Below are positions 1 to 7,325 of a DNA stretch of 9,664 bases, piece by piece. Origin of the DNA: Phycisphaerae bacterium SM23_33 (GTDB lineage Bacteria > Planctomycetota > Phycisphaerae > SM23-33); NCBI GenBank assembly GCA_001303665.1, contig LJUF01000192.1, positions 1 to 9,664 on the forward strand, read 5' to 3'. The position numbers and the translations under genes are program-made. Positions within the stretch are counted from its first letter, which is position 1. Each line of letters starts with the position of its first letter. The notes under the pieces were generated by a model. It saw nothing but the letters and a program-made list of their open reading frames with translations, searched no databases and was not told where the DNA came from.

Positions 1-2139
1 CACCGGCTCCTTGGGCGCCTCGATCGTCACTTCGAACTCCGGCTTCTTGTACTCCTCGACGCGGAAGTGGCCGACCGTCCTCTTACGATCCGTCAGTTCC
101 ACCCGGTACACGCCGAGCGTGGCCTCTTTGTCCAGCGTGAACTCGCCATCGAACCCCCCGAACTCGTCGGCGGCGTAGCTCTTCTCAAAGACCTTCTCGC
201 CTTTGGGGTCGCGGATCAGCACCAAGAAGTTCTGCTTGGCGAATGGCGAGGGGCCCTCGCGGTCATACTGCGCCTGGTTGGCCCAGATCTTGAAGCTCAC
301 CTTCTGGGCCGGCCGATACACCGGCCGGTCCGTAATCGTGTAGTACTTCACTTCGTTGTATTCGCGGTCGTAGTGTCGCCCGGTCCACACGCCGGTGAAG
401 CCCAGGTAGGCCAGCCGGCCGTCCGGCGTGGTGGCCGTAATCAGCCACTGGTAGCGGTTGTCATTTTCTTTCGGCTCGTAGAAGACCTGCCCGTCGGCGT
501 CGGTGAACTCGGCGAAGTTGCGGGTACGGACGACGTAATGCCCCGCGCCCCGGTTGTCGTCGCGTACGTACTCCTGCCAGTAGCCGAAGAACTCCAGGTT
601 GGCCTTGGGAATGGGCCGGCCGCTGACGGCGTCGGCCACGAAGCAGTAGCTTTGCTCGTCCAGTGGCTTCTGGACGATGGCCGTGTCGGCCACCCAGATG
701 ATGATCCGGCTGGTGTTGCCCGGCCCATTGGGCCCATCCTCCATCCTTGCCGTCAGCAGGTAGGCGCCGGCCTTTTGCAGCGGCGTGCTGACGGTGATCC
801 GGTTATCGAAATGCCTGGGCCGGGGCTTGAGCTCCAGGTCCCACGAGGCCACCTGCCTGCCCACGTACTGGCTCTGGCCCTTCACCACCAGCCGGTAGCC
901 GATGTCGGCGATGTTCATTCTGTCCCAGTCCAAGCGGGCGGGCCCGGCCTTGATGTAGGCCTTGACGTCGTCCAGCAGCTTCTTGACGTCAACTTCGTGG
1001 GCGGTGAAGCTGACCTTTTTCCCGTTGCGGAAGCGGAACTCCACACCGGCGCCCCGCCCCGCCGGCTGGGTCAGGATCGACTCGAACATCCCCCAGTTGG
1101 CGACGATCTGGTCCAGCCGCTTCCGCCGCCAGGCGTTGCGCCCTTCCCCGAATCGCTCGATGGCCTGCTTCCAGTACTCGGCCGCCTTCGGATACTGCCG
1201 CCGGTTTTCAAACATCCGCGCCAACGTGTCGAGCGACTGCTCGGCGTAGCTCTTGCCGTCGGCGACGTCCTTGAAGATCCGTATGAAATCGAACTCCTTG
1301 GGGAGCTTGAACCGCTTGATCCCGGTGGCCAGCCTGGCGATGGTCTCGTCCTCGCCCAGAGTGTGCAGGGCATAGGTGCCGCTCTCGTCCTTTTTCGAGT
1401 CGTCCTCCTGATAGGCCCTGGCGAAGTACCAGCGGTACTGCTGCATGGTCTGCACGCCGAACTGGTGGTGCAGGAAGGAGGCGAAGTGGTACTGGACTTC
1501 CGCCAGCCGACGAGAGTCGTGCGGGCCAACCGGCGCCCCGCGCCCCCCGCCGCGGTAGTAATAGTACCCTTCCTCGTAGTCCGGCAGCTCGGTGAGGTCG
1601 CTCAGGTACTGGAGCCGCCAGGCCTCATCGTACCCCCGGTTGGCCAGCAGCATGTTGGCCAAGTCCATGTGGAACTGGGCCACGGCCGGCTCGTCTTTTT
1701 CCCGGGCGATCGCGGCCACTGCCTGCTGCATCAGCTGCAGGGCGCGGATGCGGTCGCGCTCGTAGGAGTTGGCGTAGCGGGCCCGGCCGCCGCGGTGCGG
1801 GCCGCGCGTGAACTCTGCCGCCCGCAGCAGCCGCCAGTTCTTCCCGTGGGCGGCGATCACCCTCTCGCGGAAGGCGTCAACCTCCTCCAGCCGACCGAGT
1901 CGCCGGAGGCAGTCAATGGCATTGTTCAGGTCGTGCTCGACCTGCTTGGGGTCGTCGGCGGGGTCCACGGCCAGCTTGGAAAAGGCCTCGTAGGCCTGTT
2001 TCCAGTTGCCGTCCTTCTTCAGCTTCAGGGCACTTTCGCGCCGGGCAGGCTGGTCTGCCTTTTCGGTCTCGGCCTGCACCAAAACCAGCGAACAGACAAG
2101 CGCGATTGCCGCCAGGGACATCCGTCCGGCACGTTTCAT
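1..2139 (-). CDS. Alpha-2-macroglobulin family protein, N-terminal 713 residues (runs off left edge)
   Basis: Reading the minus strand from ATG 2139 gives 713 codons with no stop to base 1, so only the N-terminal part is present. Residues 1-23 look like a signal peptide: KR near the start, a hydrophobic core, and VQA before E24, so signal peptidase I is likelier than a lipobox. Residues about 34-350 are helical and TPR-like, for example DGNWKQAYEAF (43-53) and QYPKAAEYWKQAIERF (315-330). From about 354 the chain becomes beta-rich. A module near 491-600 contains VSGRPIPKANLEFFG. An MG2-type module has TDRPVYRPAQKV (603-614), and MG3 seems to begin at FRVEEYKKPEFEV (692-704). Known family members are large secreted protease traps, some with a CxEQ thioester; that region lies outside the window, so trapping activity cannot be judged. 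The start is supported by GGAAAGG six bases upstream. It lies 158 nt behind the ABC permease and may have its own promoter. Confidence 0.9.
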   Translation of the reverse strand, partial: MKRAGRMSLAAIALVCSLVLVQAETEKADQPARRESALKLKKDGNWKQAYEAFSKLAVDPADDPKQVEHDLNNAIDCLRRLGRLEEVDAFRERVIAAHGKNWRLLRAAEFTRGPHRGGRARYANSYERDRIRALQLMQQAVAAIAREKDEPAVAQFHMDLANMLLANRGYDEAWRLQYLSDLTELPDYEEGYYYYRGGGRGAPVGPHDSRRLAEVQYHFASFLHHQFGVQTMQQYRWYFARAYQEDDSKKDESGTYALHTLGEDETIARLATGIKRFKLPKEFDFIRIFKDVADGKSYAEQSLDTLARMFENRRQYPKAAEYWKQAIERFGEGRNAWRRKRLDQIVANWGMFESILTQPAGRGAGVEFRFRNGKKVSFTAHEVDVKKLLDDVKAYIKAGPARLDWDRMNIADIGYRLVVKGQSQYVGRQVASWDLELKPRPRHFDNRITVSTPLQKAGAYLLTARMEDGPNGPGNTSRIIIWVADTAIVQKPLDEQSYCFVADAVSGRPIPKANLEFFGYWQEYVRDDNRGAGHYVVRTRNFAEFTDADGQVFYEPKENDNRYQWLITATTPDGRLAYLGFTGVWTGRHYDREYNEVKYYTITDRPVYRPAQKVSFKIWANQAQYDREGPSPFAKQNFLVLIRDPKGEKVFEKSYAADEFGGFDGEFTLDKEATLGVYRVELTDRKRTVGHFRVEEYKKPEFEVTIEAPKEPV

Positions 2140-2145
2140 GGTCAA

Positions 2146-2152
2146 CCTTTCC
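2146..2152 (-). promoter_or_regulatory. Ribosome binding site of the alpha-2-macroglobulin gene
   Basis: GGAAAGG on the minus strand lies six bases before ATG 2139. It favours this start over the in-frame ATG at 2121 (Met7), which would shorten the basic N-region of the signal peptide. Confidence 0.55.
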
Positions 2153-2173
2153 ACTGAGTTTTCGCTGCGGGGT

Positions 2174-2202
2174 ATCATAACGTTTCCGGCCGACGCTGCC
2201 TA
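2174..2202 (-). promoter_or_regulatory. Possible sigma70-type promoter for the alpha-2-macroglobulin gene
   Basis: On the minus strand TAGGCA (2202-2197, 4 of 6 matches to TTGACA) is followed by a 17-nt spacer and TATGAT (2179-2174, 5 of 6 matches to TATAAT). Transcription would start near 2167, giving a leader of about 28 nt that contains the ribosome binding site. The match is to the Escherichia coli consensus, and promoter rules in the likely host group are poorly known, so this is tentative. Confidence 0.35.
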
Positions 2203-2213
2203 CAACACGCGGG

Positions 2214-2235
2214 GCGTCTCGGTCCTGTTAGACGC
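2214..2235. repeat. Inverted repeat with 6-bp arms and 10-nt loop
   Basis: GCGTCT (2214-2219) and AGACGC (2230-2235) are perfect reverse complements separated by 10 nt. The repeat lies just upstream of the putative -35 element, where an operator could sit. No T-run follows on either strand, so it does not look like an intrinsic terminator. Six-bp arms can arise by chance in GC-rich DNA. Confidence 0.3.
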
Positions 2236-2297
2236 GCAGCATGGGCCGAAGGTTTCGCAGGAAGATCGCCCGGCCAGACCCCCAGCAAAAAACGGGC

Positions 2298-4193
2298 TCA
2301 GAAGATGTTCCGCCTCAGCCTCGCCATGGCGCGCAGGGCGAAGAGGAAACCGATGAACGAGTGCACAGAAGCGAAAAGCAGCATCAGCGCGGTGGTATCG
2401 CCGGCGGTGAGCCCAGGACCGTCCCAGGGCCAGTTGTAACTCAGTTCAGCAAGCGGCCGCCCGGCGTTGTCGGCGCCGGCGGTTTCGGCCAGGAGGACTA
2501 TCCCCTGAACGACCGGGTTGGTGACCCCGGCATACACACCGGCTATGTCTTCGTGGCCTCCCTCGAAGGTCGCCACGACGATCAGCAGCAGCACGGGCAG
2601 GACGACCCAGAGCGCGATGCCCAGTCCCAGGTTCATCACCACGGCCGTGGTCGTCCGGCGGAACCGGGCGCCGAAGTACAGCCCGGCGCCGGTGAGAAAC
2701 GCCACGACCCACACCACCAGGATCAGCAGGTGCAACAGGGCGATGGGATGGATGTACCCCACCACGGCGAAGACGAGCAGGTGGGCCATCAGCGGGGCCC
2801 AGCCGAACCAGCATTTTCGAAGCACCCCGGCGGCCTTGGCCCAGACGATGTGCCCCTCGCTCAGGGGCGTGCTCAGCAGCAGCGGCCAGCAGCGCGACTC
2901 CTTTTCGGCCGTGATCGGGCTGGCCGCCACCACGGCCGTGATCAGCGCCCCGCCGATCAGATAGACCACCACGAAGCCGATGTGGGTGCTTTCTTCATCC
3001 AGTTGCCCCAGGGCGCCCACAAGAAGATACATGACGGACAGGATGGACAGGGGAATGACGATGCCAACGACCTTTTTGACCGTGCTGCGGGTCAAAGGCG
3101 TCCGCAGCTCCTTCCACAACAGGGGCGAGCCCGTCAGCCGGCGGATTCTGCCTGCCTGTGCCTCCGCGACCGGGGTGGGCACAAGCACTGGCACCGGCAG
3201 GGGCGGCGCCCCGGCCACACCGGGGGCAGCCTGGCCCGGCGCGCGCGCCACGGGCGCCGGCGGCAGTTGCGGAACCACACGGACCACGCCGGTGTCGCCC
3301 GCGGCCTGGCGGAGGGCGACCCTGCGGACCAGAAGCACGCAAAGGAACAGCATCAGCACCGTGAAGGCCAGCATGATGCCGCAGTGCAGCGGCCAGGAGA
3401 AGAAGCCCATCCGCCCCAAGGAGCCCGGCTGCATCAGCTCCCCGGTGGCAAGGAACAGCATCGCAAACGGATTTCCGTGCATCATTCCCATCACGGCGTC
3501 CCGGTAAGCGCTGCCGGGCGGCCCTCCCCCGGAGAAGGCCAGCGCCATGAACACCAGCATGAGCATCCAGGGCAGCACGGCGTACAGGACGAACCCGGCG
3601 CCCAAGGTCACGATGATGGTCACGAACGCCCGCCGGAAGAGGATGGAAAAGAACATCGAGACGGCTCCGGCCACCAAGCAGGCGAAAAGGGTGATGCACA
3701 GGCTGGCCAGGACGAAGTCCCAGGGCACGCCCCCAAACACGCGGACCACCGCCAGCAGCGGCATGCTGATGGCCAGAAGGATCATCAACTGAAGCAGCTT
3801 GCTCAGCAGCTTGCCCATCACCACCTGGAACATCCGGATCGGAGTGGTCAGCAGGATGCCCAGGGTGCGATCGTACACCTCTCCGCTGATGGACGCGCTC
3901 AGCATCACGACCGCCACCAACTGGAGGGCGCAGAACTGAAACCAGGTAACGGCCATGATGACAACCCTGCCGGCCTCGGACATCCGGGAAATCCGGAAGG
4001 CGGAGGATTCGGCCGACGACTTCACCTGGCTGAGCCAGACGAGCACCACGAAGACGGTCAGCAGCCCCAGGTAGATGAATCGCAGGACGTAGTTCCGCCG
4101 CCGCCGGCTGGAGACGCGCAGCTCCTTGCTGAAGATCGGCCCGGTTAGCCAGCCGGCCGCCCCTGCAATGTGCTCAAGCACCGCCGCCTTCAT
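2298..4193 (-). CDS. ABC-2-type transporter permease with two fused permease units
   Basis: This 631-residue polytopic inner-membrane protein is probably the channel partner of the ATPase encoded just upstream. It has two homologous halves. Each begins with an amphipathic KELR element (K23-R26 and K361-R364). Each then carries a short motif with a conserved Glu and a LL-TP core (GEVYDRTLGILLTTP near 104-118; AEKESRCWPLLLSTP near 429-443). Each also has an FRR helix followed by a hydrophobic segment containing VLP (186-214 and 511-539). Hydrophobicity suggests about six helices per half. Residues about 296-350 form a Pro/Ala/Val-rich linker. The start at ATG 4193 is chosen because homology-like sequence begins there; an upstream in-frame ATG at 4244 would add 17 residues and overlap the end of the ATPase gene. 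No strong ribosome binding site is visible before 4193. The substrate cannot be told from the sequence. Confidence 0.88.
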   Translation of the reverse strand: MKAAVLEHIAGAAGWLTGPIFSKELRVSSRRRRNYVLRFIYLGLLTVFVVLVWLSQVKSSAESSAFRISRMSEAGRVVIMAVTWFQFCALQLVAVVMLSASISGEVYDRTLGILLTTPIRMFQVVMGKLLSKLLQLMILLAISMPLLAVVRVFGGVPWDFVLASLCITLFACLVAGAVSMFFSILFRRAFVTIIVTLGAGFVLYAVLPWMLMLVFMALAFSGGGPPGSAYRDAVMGMMHGNPFAMLFLATGELMQPGSLGRMGFFSWPLHCGIMLAFTVLMLFLCVLLVRRVALRQAAGDTGVVRVVPQLPPAPVARAPGQAAPGVAGAPPLPVPVLVPTPVAEAQAGRIRRLTGSPLLWKELRTPLTRSTVKKVVGIVIPLSILSVMYLLVGALGQLDEESTHIGFVVVYLIGGALITAVVAASPITAEKESRCWPLLLSTPLSEGHIVWAKAAGVLRKCWFGWAPLMAHLLVFAVVGYIHPIALLHLLILVVWVVAFLTGAGLYFGARFRRTTTAVVMNLGLGIALWVVLPVLLLIVVATFEGGHEDIAGVYAGVTNPVVQGIVLLAETAGADNAGRPLAELSYNWPWDGPGLTAGDTTALMLLFASVHSFIGFLFALRAMARLRRNIF

Positions 4194-4233
4194 GATAGAC
4201 CCATGCGATGGAAGCGCACCGGCCAGCCGGGAG

Positions 4234-5160
4234 CTAGTGCACAATGCCCTTGGTCAACTGGAGGAAGGCATCGTCCAGCTTAAGCTGCTCGGGCACCAGC
4301 TCCAGCAGCCCGATGTCGGCCTGGACCAGTGTCTTGGCGATGAGCCCGCCGTCGGAGCCGCCCTCCCGAAGGGTGACGGACAGGCGGTCTTCGAGTTTGC
4401 GAACGACCTGGACCTCCGGCAGGACGGAGAGCATCTCCACGGCCTTGTCCAGGTCACCGGAAATCCGCACCCGCACCTTGGTGTGAAGGCCGACGCGCTG
4501 GCGAATCTCCTCCAGGGTGCCGCTGAAGACCAGCCGGCCGTGCTCGATGATCCCCACGTGGTCGCACATCTCCTCCAGCTCGCTGAGGATATGACTGCTG
4601 ATCATGATGGTCTTGCCCATGCGCCGCAGCTCCCGCAGCAGTTCCCGGATCTCGATCCGGGCCCTGGGGTCCAGGCCGCTGGCGGGCTCGTCCAGGATCA
4701 GCACCTTGGGATCGTGAATCAGCACCCGCGCCAGTTGCAGCCGCTGCTGCATGCCGCGCGAGAGGCTGTCCACCTGGGCGGCCTTTTTGCCTTCCAGGTC
4801 GGTCAACTCCAGCACGCCGTCGATGGTGGCCTTTCGCCGGCCGCGGGCGACGCCGAACGCCGCCGCAAAGAACTCCAGGTACTCAAAGACCTTCAGGTCG
4901 TCGTACACCCCCATGAAGTCCGGCATGTAGCCCACCACCCGCCGCACCTGCTTGCCCAGCCGGGCCACGTCCTTGCCGTCGATCGAGGCCGTCCCGCTGG
5001 AGGGCTCCAGCAGCGTGGCCAGGATGCGCATGGTGGTCGTCTTGCCGGCCCCGTTGGGGCCGATGAACCCGAAGATGTCGCCCTCGGCGATGCGCAGGTT
5101 CAGGTCCACCACGGCGGCAAGGCTGCCGTAATACTTGGTCAGGCCTTTTGTCTCAATCAT
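4234..5160 (-). CDS. ABC transporter ATP-binding protein (ABC-2 exporter type)
   Basis: This 308-residue cytoplasmic ATPase should power the permease encoded 40 nt downstream. Visible motifs in order: Walker A GPNGAGKTT (34-42), a Q-loop position reading GYMPD (77-81) with Asp where Gln is usual, signature LSRGMQQR (133-140), Walker B VLILDEP (153-159), D-loop SGLD (161-164) and H-loop His190. Residues after about 225 form a C-terminal extension ending in a segment typical of this family, with LDDAFLQLTKG (295-305). An open frame continues upstream to 5865, but homology begins at the ATG at 5160. That start has an excellent Shine-Dalgarno sequence, and it overlaps the stop of the preceding gene as ATGA, implying translational coupling. 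Family membership is certain; the transported substrate is unknown. NosF/CcmA-like and drug- or polymer-export ATPases share these motifs. Confidence 0.95.
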   Translation of the reverse strand: MIETKGLTKYYGSLAAVVDLNLRIAEGDIFGFIGPNGAGKTTTMRILATLLEPSSGTASIDGKDVARLGKQVRRVVGYMPDFMGVYDDLKVFEYLEFFAAAFGVARGRRKATIDGVLELTDLEGKKAAQVDSLSRGMQQRLQLARVLIHDPKVLILDEPASGLDPRARIEIRELLRELRRMGKTIMISSHILSELEEMCDHVGIIEHGRLVFSGTLEEIRQRVGLHTKVRVRISGDLDKAVEMLSVLPEVQVVRKLEDRLSVTLREGGSDGGLIAKTLVQADIGLLELVPEQLKLDDAFLQLTKGIVH

Positions 5161-7298
5161 GGCGCCGATCCTTCCTCCGGAAGCACCACCAGCCGGGCCA
5201 TCCGGATGTGGTTGAAGTCGCCCCTTCGCTTTCTCAAGGTGAACGGTTCGGCCGCGCCATCGTACTGGGCACAGACCACCGCAGCCCCGGCCTTCAGGTA
5301 GGCCTGGATGCCGCGCGTCCTGCCCAGACAGCCCCAGGCGAAGTAGGCCTGCTCGCCCGTGAACTGCCCCGGCAAGCTGCTGCGGCGGTAGTAGCGGCCG
5401 CTCTCCTCGCTGCCCACGGCCTGCTCCCAATCGCCCTTTCGTTGCAGCCAGCAGGTGAATTGGCGGCGGGATTTCGGCGGGACGGCGGCGAAATTCATGA
5501 GTCGTCCGCCGTCCACGCGAACGCAGCCCTGACTGATGGGGCGCTGGGACTGGTTGGCAATCGTGAGCGTCACCTGATTGCCGTCGCGCCGGAGCTGGGC
5601 GGTGAACGGCACGCCCTCGGCCGCTTCCTCGGTGATCAGGCACTGCATGGTCCATATGTTGATGGGCACCGAATAGGGCAGATTCCCGCCGTCGGCCTGC
5701 TGGCAGAAGATCCTGCGGGTGGCGGCCCGGGTGGCATAGCGGTACTGCTCGGGGCCCTCGGTGGGCACCACGCTGGACCACCACTGCTCCTTTTTCAGGC
5801 TCTCCAGCTGATAGTTGTCGCTGACGGGGGCGAAGATGCCCGAATAGGTCGTGCACCAGGCGCATTGGGTTCCCGACACGCCGTCAACCACCGAGACCAA
5901 CCTCACCTGGGCCGCCCCGCCGCGCAGGGCGCGGACGCCGTAGTACGCAGCCACCGTAAACAGCAGGACGCAGGCGGCCGAGGTCAGCCACGTCAGCGGC
6001 AGGCGGTCCAGGCGCTTCAACACAAAGTAGTCCACCGGCCCGATCAGGACGGCCAGGGCCAGCAGCAGGACGATGACCACCCAGATGCTCAGCGGGCGCA
6101 GTTCCGGGATGCTGAACAGGTGTTCCAGGACGGCGTCGGAGGCCGCGTTGGCGATGCCGAACTGGTACTGATGCATGAAGTTGGGGTCACTGGTGGCCGG
6201 CCGGCTGGCGTATTGTATGCCGCGATCCGCGAGCAGGTTGCTCGCCAGGTTGACCCAGAATCTCGCCAGGTTCTCGCGCTGCCGGCCGCCGAGCGCGGAG
6301 GGGTCGCAGGCGAGCACCCCGACGCGCCCGAAACCCGCCGGCCCGTAGGCAAAGTACGGCACCGAGGCCTCCGCCCCCACCGACCCGCTGGAGGCCCCGC
6401 CGGCCGGCGCGCCGTCCGTCCACAAGACGTTCCAGCCCCGGCCGATGGCTGTGGGAATGGACCAGCAGGCCAGCGTGTTCCCCAGCCTGTCCGGCCCGAC
6501 CTCGCAGCCCCAGCTGCGGGCCGTGGAGGAGGGAATCCTTACCTGGCGAACCCTGCCGGGGCTGAACGGCAGCAGCGACGCGACGGGATGACCCGCCGCC
6601 AGCGGCTGGCCGCCCAGCACCATCAGCAGCTTTCCCCCGTTGCTCACCCACTGCACGATGGCCTCGGCCTGGTGGGCGTTCATCTGCTGATAGTCCACGT
6701 CGTACAGGATCAGCAGGTCCAGGCTGGCGTAGCCGGTCCAGTCCCACGGGAGCATGCGGGTCTGCTTTCGTTTGACGTGGACCTGCCCGCTGCCCCGGTG
6801 GGGGGTGGTGCACTGGCTGGACCTGGACAGGTACACCAGTCCGAAGCCCGGCCGGCCGGCCAGGCCCACGAGCAATTCGTTTTCCTCAACGGGCGTGACC
6901 ATGCTGCCAGGAGCGTACCGCTCCCAGAGGGAGTAGCTGTACCGCCAGCGCGGTATCCCGTACTGGTCCTGGATGGTCACGTTGCATTTCTCGGCGCCAA
7001 AGGCCAGCTTCAGCACCAGCGGCACGTGCAGCGGCAGGTCCGGCGTCAGCACGATGGGATAACTGACGGTCATCTCCGTCAACTGGTCCTGCTGGGCCGA
7101 AACCGTGAGCCCCCCGCCGAAGGCCTTCTTGAGATTGCTCGAAATGGTGACGTGGACGGGCGTCCACTCCATCGGGCGATAGCAGCCCTCCCAGCCGATG
7201 GCGAAATCCACGTTGAAGGTGGGCTTCGGCGCAGCTACCGCCGCCGAGCACAGGGCTGCGACCAACACCAGGGTGCATGCAAGGCGCCCCATATCCAT
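5157..7298 (-). CDS. Exported membrane protein with GATase-like domain
   Basis: The product has 713 residues if read from ATG 7298. An N-terminal signal peptide (about 1-23, core LACTLVLVAALCSAAVAA) is followed by a periplasmic beta-rich region. A GATase-like fold follows, with LDLLILYDVD (193-202) and a helix leading into VQWVSNGGKLLMVLGG (215-230). Two transmembrane helices lie at about 404-426 and 436-455, and between them IGPVDYFVLKRL (419-430) is a motif seen in many envelope proteins of this type. The C-terminal part (460-713) is again beta-rich and probably periplasmic. The GATase-like domain has no Cys in the expected nucleophile-elbow position, so it is probably a structural or binding domain. 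The gene starts 27 nt after the VWA gene and overlaps the ABC ATPase by 4 bp, so it likely belongs to the same machine. The exact function is unknown. Confidence 0.85.
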   Translation of the reverse strand: MDMGRLACTLVLVAALCSAAVAAPKPTFNVDFAIGWEGCYRPMEWTPVHVTISSNLKKAFGGGLTVSAQQDQLTEMTVSYPIVLTPDLPLHVPLVLKLAFGAEKCNVTIQDQYGIPRWRYSYSLWERYAPGSMVTPVEENELLVGLAGRPGFGLVYLSRSSQCTTPHRGSGQVHVKRKQTRMLPWDWTGYASLDLLILYDVDYQQMNAHQAEAIVQWVSNGGKLLMVLGGQPLAAGHPVASLLPFSPGRVRQVRIPSSTARSWGCEVGPDRLGNTLACWSIPTAIGRGWNVLWTDGAPAGGASSGSVGAEASVPYFAYGPAGFGRVGVLACDPSALGGRQRENLARFWVNLASNLLADRGIQYASRPATSDPNFMHQYQFGIANAASDAVLEHLFSIPELRPLSIWVVIVLLLALAVLIGPVDYFVLKRLDRLPLTWLTSAACVLLFTVAAYYGVRALRGGAAQVRLVSVVDGVSGTQCAWCTTYSGIFAPVSDNYQLESLKKEQWWSSVVPTEGPEQYRYATRAATRRIFCQQADGGNLPYSVPINIWTMQCLITEEAAEGVPFTAQLRRDGNQVTLTIANQSQRPISQGCVRVDGGRLMNFAAVPPKSRRQFTCWLQRKGDWEQAVGSEESGRYYRRSSLPGQFTGEQAYFAWGCLGRTRGIQAYLKAGAAVVCAQYDGAAEPFTLRKRRGDFNHIRMARLVVLPEEGSAP
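5169..5178 (-). promoter_or_regulatory. Strong ribosome binding site of the ABC ATPase gene
   Basis: GGAGGAAGGA on the minus strand ends eight bases before ATG 5160. It lies inside the end of the preceding gene and fixes the ATPase start at 5160 rather than any upstream codon of the longer open frame. Confidence 0.75.
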
Positions 7299-7300
7299 CT

Positions 7301-7306
7301 CTCCCC
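7301..7306 (-). promoter_or_regulatory. Ribosome binding site that bears on the start of the GATase-like gene
   Basis: GGGGAG on the minus strand lies only two bases before ATG 7298 but eight bases before the in-frame ATG at 7292. Spacing therefore favours the second ATG (Met3, beginning MGRLACTLV). The difference is two residues and does not affect the signal peptide. Confidence 0.5.
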
Positions 7307-7325
7307 AACTACCCTACGCGAAGAC

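Larger units (their letters stand above)
2140..2297 (-). other. 158-nt intergenic region, the only sizeable gap in the window
   Basis: This gap separates the ABC permease stop from the alpha-2-macroglobulin start. It holds a ribosome binding site, a possible sigma70-like promoter and a 6-bp inverted repeat, each listed separately. A T6 tract on the minus strand (2287-2292) follows the permease stop closely, but no GC-rich hairpin precedes it, so I do not call a terminator. I see no small ORF or RNA gene here. Confidence 0.6.

Noticed and set aside
309..331. GC-rich inverted repeat (GGCCGG-type arms) inside the alpha-2-macroglobulin gene
   Set aside because: It falls on the codons of the conserved DRPVYRP motif, so it is explained by coding constraint and high GC.
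2091..2139. Lipoprotein signal with Cys16 in the alpha-2-macroglobulin leader
   Set aside because: The residues before Cys16 (IALV) do not fit a lipobox, and the hydrophobic core continues past the Cys to a good signal peptidase I site (VQA, then E24).
67..2157. A 696-residue plus-strand ORF opposite the alpha-2-macroglobulin gene
   Set aside because: Its translation has no recognisable domains and is rich in Val, Pro, Gly and Leu in a pattern typical of antisense frames in GC-rich coding DNA. The minus strand encodes a clear signal peptide and macroglobulin motifs across the same bases.
2281..2297. Intrinsic terminator after the ABC permease
   Set aside because: A T6 tract is present on the minus strand, but no stable GC-rich stem lies directly before it. 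The only nearby pairing is a 5-bp stem with a 20-nt loop that encloses the T-run.
2241..4148. A 635-residue plus-strand ORF rich in His, Gln, Asp and Gly
   Set aside because: It is the antisense of the hydrophobic ABC permease: codons for Leu, Val, Met and Ala read backwards give Gln, His, Asp and Gly. It has no protein-like domain.
5161..5865. N-terminal extension of the ABC ATPase ORF to 543 residues
   Set aside because: The extra sequence is an out-of-frame reading of the preceding gene. ATPase homology, the ribosome binding site and the ATGA overlap all point to a start at 5160.
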